Under the pieces are notes generated by a model. It ran no database searches. It was given only the letters and a program-made list of their open reading frames with translations, and had not been told where the DNA came from. A DNA stretch of 5,779 nt, taken from the NCBI GenBank assembly GCA_002430605.1, contig DJBY01000025.1:35050-40828 (forward strand), given 5' to 3'. The position numbers were made by a program, and so were the translations under genes. The first letter of the stretch is position 1, and each line of letters opens with the position of its first letter. Origin of the DNA: Opitutia bacterium UBA5964 (GTDB lineage Bacteria > Verrucomicrobiota > Verrucomicrobiia > Opitutales > Coraliomargaritaceae). Of this stretch, positions 1-5,201 are shown piece after piece.

Positions 1-107
1 ATGCGTCCAAAATAATTGGGATTGTAAGGCGTATATAAACTATCAAAATAAAAAATCTGTAGACATTGTTTACGTCTGCCCCAACAACATACACAAAGGA
101 GATATCA
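1..107 (+). promoter_or_regulatory. Upstream region of the EF-hand gene, with possible -10 box and clear ribosome binding site
   Basis: This A+T-rich leader contains TATAAA at 34-39, which matches five of six bases of a sigma-70 -10 box, but no convincing -35 box lies at the right distance. AAAGGAG at 96-102 is a good Shine-Dalgarno sequence five bases before the ATG at 108, and it is the only clear one in the window. It settles the start at 108 rather than the upstream in-frame TTG at 66. No other gene is visible here. The promoter part is weak; the ribosome binding site is well supported. Confidence 0.45.
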
Positions 108-422
108 ATGAAAATTAAAGCATTAATCCTCAGCACGATCTTAGCTGCTTGCGTTATCCCATCAGTCGTTCAAGCGGCTCAGAACGAAGAGGGCGAAGTC
201 AAAAAGAAGGCTCCAAACCCGACGAAAATTTTCGCCAAATTGGATGCCGACAAAAGTGGAGCTCTCTCCAAAGATGAAGTCGCCAAAAATAAGGGCCTAA
301 CCAAAAGATTCGACAAGCTCGACACTGACGAAAGTGGCGAACTCTCACTTGACGAGTTTAAGGCTACTATGGAAAAGAAGCCAAAGAAGGCTAAAGCCAA
401 AGACTCCGATGCTGGGGAGTAA
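108..422 (+). CDS. Small exported EF-hand (calcium-binding) protein
   Basis: The 104-residue product begins with a short basic n-region (MKIK) and a hydrophobic stretch to about residue 21, ending in VQA-AQ, a good signal peptidase I site after residue 23. An alternative is a lipobox-like LAAC at 12-15, but the hydrophobic run continues past Cys15, so simple export is favoured. Two canonical 12-residue EF-hand loops follow: 46-57 (D46, D48, S50, G51, E57) and 72-83 (D72, D74, S76, G77, E83). The tail from about residue 88 is very lysine-rich. Small exported proteins with EF-hand pairs are common in marine bacteria and usually have no assigned function; calcium binding or a structural role outside the cytoplasm is inferred. 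The ATG at 108 is chosen because of the Shine-Dalgarno sequence just before it. The gene appears monocistronic and is followed by its own terminator. Confidence 0.85.
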   Translation: MKIKALILSTILAACVIPSVVQAAQNEEGEVKKKAPNPTKIFAKLDADKSGALSKDEVAKNKGLTKRFDKLDTDESGELSLDEFKATMEKKPKKAKAKDSDAGE

Positions 423-443
423 TCTTCGAAAGTAATATTTAAC

Positions 444-476
444 AAAGCCCGTGGCCAAAAAGCTACGGGCTTTTTC
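444..476 (+). terminator. Rho-independent terminator, probably bidirectional
   Basis: A 12-bp stem pairs AAAGCCCGTGGC (444-455) with GCTACGGGCTTT (462-473), with one G-T wobble and a six-base loop CAAAAA. On the plus strand it is followed by a run of five T (471-475), giving a standard intrinsic terminator 22 bases after the EF-hand stop. On the minus strand the trailing sequence is TTTGTTAAAT, a poorer U-tract, but no other terminator is visible after the convergent oxidoreductase gene, so it may serve both directions. Confidence 0.88.
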
Positions 477-563
477 ATGTTGTAGCATCGGCACTTCGAT
501 CACTGATTTCGATATATCACTCCCTATCCACTTTCACTGTCGTTCGAAATGCTTTGGGTCGTT

Positions 564-2027
564 TTAATCCCCCTGCAGCACGTGCAAGTTTGCCATGGAG
601 ATGCCGCTGAGCATGGCGCCGATGATGCCTAGGAAGCCTTGGTCGGTGCCGGCTAGGTAGACATTTTCCAAATGGGTGCGGCCGTCTTTGATCTTGTGGG
701 GCGCTCCGTAGATCGCGCCTTGCAGGTGGCCGGTGTATTTGCGCACGGTGCGGGGGGTGAACATGTCTTTGGCGATGCGGGCATCGTCGAGCAGCTGTGC
801 GGCGGACGGCTGAGGGCAGCCGCCCATACCTTTCGGCGCGGGCAGAATGCCGAGCGCTACCTTCTGTAGCTCGGCATACCAATGCTCTTTTTGCGCGAGA
901 TAGTCGGCTGGGCTAAGCGCGCACCACTTGTCGTGGTTGGCCATCGCGGTGATGCGTAAAAAGCCTTCGTCGAGTTGGCGGCCGGCGCCGTATTGGTAGT
1001 TGTTGGGGAAGCAGATCACGCCGCTGGTGGGATCGACCAACTCGTCGTGCACGCCTGCGTAGTTGAAGCGTTCGCGGGTGTTAAAAAAGATGATGGTGTC
1101 GTCCCAACCGAATTCGGTGGGCTGCTTGTTGAGCACGGTGATGGTCTCGGTGAAGCTGAGCTGTCCGATATTGTCAGCTGCAGCATCCGCGGGTTGATCG
1201 TCGCACATGCGGGTGGTTTCAACCACGCCGGCGGTGGAGATGATTTTATCGGCGGTCAGGATCGCGCCGTTGTCGAGCTCGACAGCGGTAGCTTTGTTGC
1301 CGCTGGTGTGGATCTGCTTGATGCCGCACTTCATTTTTCGGATGCCACCGAGCGAGCGGTATTTGTCCTGCAAGAGTTTGATGATGACGCGCACACCGTC
1401 GAAGGGCCGTGCGAAGCCTTCGAAGAACAGCGAGCGAAACATGATGGTGAACTGGCCGTAGTCCATGTCGTGCTCTTCAGCGCTGCCGTAATACATGACC
1501 GGGCAAAAGATCATATCTTCGAGCAAGGGATCGGAAATGTGGCGCTGCACCGCGGCGCGGGCGGAGGTGGGAATGGCGCCGAGATTAAAGGCGTCGAGCG
1601 TGCGCACTTCTTCGGCGAGGGCGCGAAAGCCGTCGATCTGCTTCGGGAAGGCGCGGGCGACTTCGGCTTCGAGCAGTGCAAAGTCGTTGCTGAATTGCAG
1701 GTTGCAGGCGGGAAAGGCGATGCGTGAGCCATTTTGCTGGCATAGGTCGAGTGCATCGTAAGGAATGCGCAGCTGGCGCAGTAGCTTGGTGAGTGGGGTG
1801 CCTTTGGTACCTTTGGGCACAAAGTTGGTCATCGCGTGCAGGCCGACGTCGTATTTACGCCCTTCGATGCTGTAGAAGGAGTTGAGCCCGCCGCTGGCGT
1901 TGTGCTTCTCCAGAATGATGACTTGCTTCCCTGCCAGTGCGAGGCGGATGCCCGCGGCCATACCAGCCATGCCTGCGCCGATAATGACGACTTCAAAGTG
2001 TTGGTGGTCTAGTGTGTTGGTTTTCAT
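564..2027 (-). CDS. CrtI-like NAD(P)/FAD-dependent oxidoreductase (phytoene desaturase / retinol saturase superfamily)
   Basis: The 487-residue protein has an N-terminal Rossmann ADP-binding motif, VVIIGAGMAG (13-22), with the acidic ribose-binding Glu40 at the end of beta-2 (VIILEKH) and then the GG of ASGGLNS (44-50). At the C-terminus, YTGHLQGAIYG (431-441) and LENVYLAGTDQGFLGIIGA (453-471) form the second FAD-contacting block typical of CrtI/CrtN/CrtO, carotenoid isomerase and retinol saturase proteins. Length is normal for the family. Members desaturate, isomerise or saturate polyene and isoprenoid chains; the exact reaction cannot be told from sequence. No carotenoid genes (crtB, crtE) are nearby. 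Instead it is the third gene behind a KAS and an ACP, so an acyl or polyene chain, possibly ACP-bound, is a plausible substrate (inference). The start has no Shine-Dalgarno sequence but fits the usual short lead-in to beta-1. The 221-bp gap upstream carries hairpins that may reduce its expression relative to the ACP. Confidence 0.85.
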   Translation of the reverse strand: MKTNTLDHQHFEVVIIGAGMAGMAAGIRLALAGKQVIILEKHNASGGLNSFYSIEGRKYDVGLHAMTNFVPKGTKGTPLTKLLRQLRIPYDALDLCQQNGSRIAFPACNLQFSNDFALLEAEVARAFPKQIDGFRALAEEVRTLDAFNLGAIPTSARAAVQRHISDPLLEDMIFCPVMYYGSAEEHDMDYGQFTIMFRSLFFEGFARPFDGVRVIIKLLQDKYRSLGGIRKMKCGIKQIHTSGNKATAVELDNGAILTADKIISTAGVVETTRMCDDQPADAAADNIGQLSFTETITVLNKQPTEFGWDDTIIFFNTRERFNYAGVHDELVDPTSGVICFPNNYQYGAGRQLDEGFLRITAMANHDKWCALSPADYLAQKEHWYAELQKVALGILPAPKGMGGCPQPSAAQLLDDARIAKDMFTPRTVRKYTGHLQGAIYGAPHKIKDGRTHLENVYLAGTDQGFLGIIGAMLSGISMANLHVLQGD

Positions 2028-2069
2028 CGGTAGGGTGGAGGGAAGCGCTCTGTCGTTTTCGAGTCAAGG

Positions 2070-2141
2070 CGTGGCGTGCGAGCTTGCTCGCGCTCAATAG
2101 CCAGCGACTCAAAAAAAGCGCGAGCAAGCTCGTACGCCACG
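2070..2141. repeat. REPIN-like element: two REP-type palindromes in inverted orientation
   Basis: Two 25-base arms (2070-2094 and 2117-2141) are reverse complements with one mismatch, separated by 22 bases. Each arm contains the palindrome GCGAGCTTGCTCGC (the right arm with A for the first G) and, read from the outside inward, starts with GTGG just before it. A GTRG-like head plus a short palindrome, arranged as an inverted pair, is the known architecture of REP sequences and REPINs mobilised by RAYT (Y1 tyrosine) transposases. No RAYT gene is in the window. As RNA the pair can fold into one long stem, or each arm into its own small hairpin. It lies about 43 bases upstream of the oxidoreductase start codon, inside a probable operon. 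Confidence 0.75.
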
Positions 2142-2196
2142 GCGATTTACAAAGTTAGTGATTATGTCAGATTTTCGCCCCGTCCAGATACAACGA

Positions 2197-2219
2197 AACA
2201 CAGGCAAGGCGCCTGTGTT
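2197..2219 (-). terminator. Hairpin just downstream of the ACP gene: weak terminator or attenuator
   Basis: AACACAGGC (2197-2205) pairs perfectly with GCCTGTGTT (2211-2219), a 9-bp stem with a five-base loop. It begins about 30 bases after the ACP stop codon in the direction of transcription. The sequence after the stem on the minus strand, roughly TCGTTG, is a poor U-tract, so complete termination is doubtful. Partial termination or protection of the 3' end of a KAS-ACP transcript is more likely, which would make ACP more abundant than the oxidoreductase. The hairpin is seen directly; its role is inferred. Confidence 0.5.
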
Positions 2220-2248
2220 AGGTGAAGGTGCGACCGGAGTCGCTTAAA

Positions 2249-2497
<249 letters not shown>

Positions 2498-2533
2498 TTT
2501 AAAAATGGGTAATAGTTATAGCTGATTGGTCAC

Positions 2534-3772
2534 TTAGTCTTCGAACTTACGCACAATTAGTGCGGAGTTGATTCCGAGCATTCCAAAGGAGTTGTTGAGG
2601 ATAACTTTCACCGCGTCAACCTTGAGTGGCTGATTTATGACGAGATTTGGTAGCGCGCATTCGGGATCGAGGTCTTCGACGTTGATGGTCGGGTGAATGA
2701 TGTTGTCCTTAAAGGAGGGTAGGTTGCCTGCAAGTTCCAGCGCTCCGGCGGCGCCCATCGCGTGGCCGATGAAGCTCTTGGTGTTGTTAATATAGGTGGT
2801 GGGGCAGTTGGCGAATACTTCGCGGATCGCCTTGCACTCCTGAATGTCGCCCATCGGCGTGGAGGTGGCGTGGGTGTTGACGATGTCGACCTCTCCAGGC
2901 TCCATGCCAGCGACTTTCAGCGCGGCGTACATGCATTCGGCTTGGCGCACGGGATCGGGCAGAACGTAGTCGCCAGCATCCGAATTGATCCGGTAGCCGA
3001 CGATTTCGGCGATGATGTTGGCGCCGCGGGCTTGCGCATCTTCGAGGCGTTCGAGCACGTAGATCGCGCCACCTTCGCTGACGACGATGCCGTTGCGAGT
3101 CTTGTCAAAGGGGCGGCTAGTCTTGTTGGGATCAGTCTCGTGCGTGCCGAGTGCGCCCTGGCTCTTGAAGCCGGCGAAGATCCCGAACGATTGAATACTC
3201 TCACTCACGCCACCAGCGAGGGCAACATCGACTTCGCCGAGGCGAAGCATCTGCAGGGCTTGGATGAGTCCGGCATTGCCCGCTGCACAAGCGGCACCGA
3301 TGGTGTAGTGCGGCCCGGTGATCCCCATGTTGATGGTGATCTCGCCCGCAGGATTGTTCGCCACGGTGCGGGGATTGTGGTGGTGGGTCCAAAAGCGTGT
3401 GTCGTAGTCGAACTTGGAGATGTTATACACCTCGTTCTCGGTCTCGACATTGCCGTGCTCGGTGGTGCCGACGTAGACGCCAATCCGGCTCTTGTCAAAA
3501 TTCTCAAAATCTAGGCCACTGTCATTAATCGCTTCGTGGGCGGAATAGACGGCGATACTGCCAGCACGGGTGCCGACGCGCAGCTCTTTGCGAGTCTGAT
3601 ATTTCTTCGGATCGAAGTTGCACACGCCTGCCGGGACCTTGCCCATGTAGCGCATCTCAATGATTTGAACGCCAGCGACCCCAGCGAGGAGATTCTTACG
3701 ATATTCCTCGAGAGTGTTGCCGTTTGGCGAGGTCAGGCCGACGCCTGTGATGACTATACGCGACTTGTGCAT
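2534..3772 (-). CDS. Beta-ketoacyl-ACP synthase, KAS II / FabF family, with altered gating loop
   Basis: The 412-residue protein matches a FabF-type condensing enzyme in length. The N-terminal RIVITGVGLTSPNG is typical. The nucleophile is Cys162 in GAACAAGNAG; the two catalytic histidines are His301 (NTHATSTPMGD) and His337 (NTKSFIGHAMGAAG), with Lys332 in the latter motif. The Cys-His-His triad is thus complete, and decarboxylative condensation of malonyl-ACP with an acyl-ACP is expected. The C-terminal loop that reads GFGG in E. coli FabF (its gatekeeper Phe400) reads GMLG here (397-400), so the gatekeeper Phe is Met398 and the next Gly is Leu399. This may change chain-length or substrate acceptance (inference). 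It is the first gene of the cassette, 36 bases before the ACP gene, and diverges from the sigma-factor operon. The start fits the family N-terminus, although there is no Shine-Dalgarno sequence. I cannot tell primary fatty acid synthesis from a secondary-lipid role by sequence alone, but context favours the latter. Confidence 0.92.
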   Translation of the reverse strand: MHKSRIVITGVGLTSPNGNTLEEYRKNLLAGVAGVQIIEMRYMGKVPAGVCNFDPKKYQTRKELRVGTRAGSIAVYSAHEAINDSGLDFENFDKSRIGVYVGTTEHGNVETENEVYNISKFDYDTRFWTHHHNPRTVANNPAGEITINMGITGPHYTIGAACAAGNAGLIQALQMLRLGEVDVALAGGVSESIQSFGIFAGFKSQGALGTHETDPNKTSRPFDKTRNGIVVSEGGAIYVLERLEDAQARGANIIAEIVGYRINSDAGDYVLPDPVRQAECMYAALKVAGMEPGEVDIVNTHATSTPMGDIQECKAIREVFANCPTTYINNTKSFIGHAMGAAGALELAGNLPSFKDNIIHPTINVEDLDPECALPNLVINQPLKVDAVKVILNNSFGMLGINSALIVRKFED

Positions 3773-3785
3773 TAATAAGGAGACA

Positions 3786-3820
3786 TTCTTACCATCTTTC
3801 GTGGTGTGACTGTCAACAGT
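3786..3820 (-). promoter_or_regulatory. Possible promoter of the KAS-ACP-oxidoreductase cassette with overlapping palindrome
   Basis: On the minus strand a perfect TTGACA (plus-strand 3811-3816) lies about 40 bases before the KAS start codon. The best -10-like sequence, TAAGAA (3786-3791), matches TATAAT poorly, with a long 19-base spacing. The -35 box is embedded in the small palindrome ACTGT-CA-ACAGT (3809-3820), which could be an operator. Without a better -10 box this is only a candidate. Confidence 0.35.
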
Positions 3821-3939
3821 GTAAAAGTCTGAAAGGACAGCAAATCAAGATTCTCCTTTATTTGGTTTTGTTGTTTTAAGGCAGTTGAGGCGCATGAATG
3901 GGGCAAAACCGCTTAATTTTGAGAGGTGAGTAAATCTTT

Positions 3940-3959
3940 GCAATTTGCACGAAAATTGC
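3940..3959. promoter_or_regulatory. Inverted repeat just upstream of the sigma factor gene (possible operator)
   Basis: GCAATTT (3940-3946) and AAATTGC (3953-3959) form perfect 7-base arms around a six-base spacer, ending 18 bases before the ATG at 3978. TTGCAC at 3945-3950 inside the repeat could serve as a -35 box, but the sequence 15-16 bases on (TTAACTA) is only a weak -10 match. Such a repeat may be a binding site for a regulator or an RNA hairpin near the start codon. The repeat is certain; its function is a guess. Confidence 0.35.
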
Positions 3960-3977
3960 TTTAGCTTAACTATCTTA

Positions 3978-4610
3978 ATGGCAATCACAGGCTCAGTCTC
4001 CAAGGCTTTCGCTCCCGCGCAGGACGCTCCGGTATCGGAGCGTGACCTCGATTGGTCGGTGGTGCAGCGCGTGCAGGCGGGTAATGTCGGTGCCTTCGAT
4101 CAGTTGGTGCAGAAGTATCGCGAGCATATTTTTTCCATCATTTATAATATGACGAGTAACCGAGAAGATGCCTCGGATCTAACGCAGGATACTTTTATTA
4201 AGGCCTTTCAGGCGATTGCGCGCTTCAAGGGGCAGTCCTCGTTCTTTACCTGGATTTACCGCATTGCGATTAATACGACGATGACCTTCCTCAAGAAGCG
4301 CAGTCGTCGACGCTACATCAGTTACGAAACCATCAACGAAGAAGTTTCTACGACTGAGATTTTTGAAAGCCTGACTGCGAAGACCCAGACCGAGAAGGGT
4401 GCGTTGGTGCATGAGTTACAGGAAAAATTGAACGATTCGCTGCAGAAATTGTCTCCTAAGCATCGAACAGTCGTTGTTTTACATGAAATCGAAGGCCTCA
4501 GCCACAGCGAGATCGCGGAAATCACTAAGACTTCTGTCGGCACCGTGCGCTCTCGATTGCACTATGCGAAACAGCAACTCCAATCATATTTAAAGGACTA
4601 TATCAGTTAA
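3978..4610 (+). CDS. RNA polymerase sigma factor, ECF (RpoE-like) subfamily
   Basis: The 210-residue product has the two-domain ECF layout. Region 2 runs about 36-108: the AFDQLVQKYREHIFSII helix, then DLTQDTFIKAF (67-77) as the core-binding region 2.2 and FKGQSSFFTWIYRIAINT (83-100) as the -10-recognising region 2.3/2.4. Region 4 runs about 146-204: LSPKHRTVVVLHEIEGLS, then a helix-turn-helix SEIAEITKTSVGTVRSRLHYAK that would read the -35 element. No zinc site or extra C-terminal domain is seen. The ATG at 3978 is preferred; the frame is open back to a TTG at 3945, but that start also lacks a suitably spaced ribosome site and would add 11 residues outside the domain. The gene heads an operon: a membrane protein starts 26 bases after its stop and an HtrA-fold gene follows. 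By analogy with RpoE-type loci, it is probably held inactive by the second gene product and may activate its own operon; neither is shown by the sequence. Confidence 0.93.
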   Translation: MAITGSVSKAFAPAQDAPVSERDLDWSVVQRVQAGNVGAFDQLVQKYREHIFSIIYNMTSNREDASDLTQDTFIKAFQAIARFKGQSSFFTWIYRIAINTTMTFLKKRSRRRYISYETINEEVSTTEIFESLTAKTQTEKGALVHELQEKLNDSLQKLSPKHRTVVVLHEIEGLSHSEIAEITKTSVGTVRSRLHYAKQQLQSYLKDYIS

Positions 4611-4636
4611 CCCTACTAGTTATTAATCACTCATTT

Positions 4637-5191
4637 ATGGCTAAACTACCTTCAGAGCGCCAAGCTGACATCAACCTAGAAGATCTCCTTCGATTGAAGC
4701 GATCCGAACGTCCCTCCGATCAATTCTGGAATGAATTCGACCGCGAGTTGCACCAACGTATGTTGCAAACATTGGTCAAGAAGGACCCATGGTATTTGCA
4801 AGTGATACGTGCATTTTCGGGCCGCATCTTACAGAGCACCGCGATTGCCGCAGCTGCCGTGGTGGTCGCGATGGTGGTCGTGCGGCCAGCCTTTCAGCCA
4901 ACAATGCTACCTATTTCTGTTGCAGACGCGCAAGCTCCGGCGGTTGATGCGTTCCGCGCGCCCGTCGAAGTCGCGATGACAGAACTGACGCTTGCCGAGG
5001 CGATGAGTTTGCCGAATTACGATACGGATGTGATCTCTGCTGAAGCGACATCGAGTGATGTCAATTTCGTGCGTGATTTCGGAATGGAGCAAATGCGGGT
5101 CGCGTCGTATGATGTCTCGGCGTATTCCACTGATTCGGCACAAGCGCGCGTATTGTTTGCATCGGCTGGCGTGGCGAGCCTCGTTTATTAG
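4637..5191 (+). CDS. Single-pass membrane protein, candidate anti-sigma factor
   Basis: The 184-residue protein has a charged N-terminal part (1-63) rich in Lys, Arg, Glu and Asp, including DLLRLKRSERPSDQFWNEFD, then a hydrophobic segment at about 67-83 (STAIAAAAVVVAMVVV), then a mildly acidic, Ala/Ser/Val-rich tail of about 100 residues. The positive residues before the segment predict an N-in topology, with the tail outside the cytoplasmic membrane. This is the usual shape of a membrane anti-sigma factor, and the gene lies 26 bases behind an ECF sigma gene. The HxxxCxxC zinc anti-sigma motif is absent, and the protein has no cysteine at all. No family is assigned with certainty. The outer tail might be the part that senses a signal or is cleaved. 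Alternative: an unrelated small membrane protein in the same operon. The start lacks a Shine-Dalgarno sequence but is the first Met of the frame after the sigma gene. Confidence 0.65.
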   Translation: MAKLPSERQADINLEDLLRLKRSERPSDQFWNEFDRELHQRMLQTLVKKDPWYLQVIRAFSGRILQSTAIAAAAVVVAMVVVRPAFQPTMLPISVADAQAPAVDAFRAPVEVAMTELTLAEAMSLPNYDTDVISAEATSSDVNFVRDFGMEQMRVASYDVSAYSTDSAQARVLFASAGVASLVY

Positions 5192-5201
5192 TTTTTCTGT
5201 T

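Larger units (their letters stand above)
2028..2248. other. Intra-operon intergenic region without a gene
   Basis: This 221-bp stretch separates the ACP gene from the oxidoreductase gene within the minus-strand cassette. No credible coding frame is seen. It contains a REPIN-like inverted repeat nearer the oxidoreductase start and a 9-bp hairpin nearer the ACP stop, each listed separately. I see no clear separate promoter for the oxidoreductase, although one cannot be excluded. Confidence 0.7.

Noticed and set aside
66..107. TTG start extending the EF-hand protein by 14 residues
   Set aside because: It would put polar residues before the signal peptide, and the Shine-Dalgarno sequence lies within this extension, directly before the ATG at 108.
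517..882. 121-codon minus-strand frame at the end of the oxidoreductase gene
   Set aside because: It overlaps the oxidoreductase C-terminus in another frame and reads as an Arg/His/Pro-rich shadow with no domain. The oxidoreductase frame itself is intact, so this is not a frameshifted piece.
975..1727. A 250-codon open frame on the plus strand inside the oxidoreductase gene
   Set aside because: It lies entirely antisense to a gene with clear FAD-binding motifs. Its product is a low-complexity Gly/Ala/Val/Asp mixture with no domain, and such frames are common opposite G+C-rich coding sequence.
2070..2141. CRISPR repeat or attachment-site interpretation of the inverted repeat
   Set aside because: There are only two copies, inverted rather than direct, with no spacer array, cas gene or integrase nearby. 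The head-plus-palindrome layout fits REP elements better.
2762..3514. A second 250-codon plus-strand frame opposite the KAS gene
   Set aside because: It has the same length as the frame opposite the oxidoreductase, but this is coincidence: it is antisense to well-conserved KAS motifs and has the same Ala/Gly/Val/Asp shadow composition.
3945..3977. TTG start extending the sigma factor by 11 residues
   Set aside because: There is no well-spaced ribosome site (AGGTGAG ends about 14 bases before it), and the extension lies outside the sigma domain and overlaps an inverted repeat. It cannot be fully excluded.
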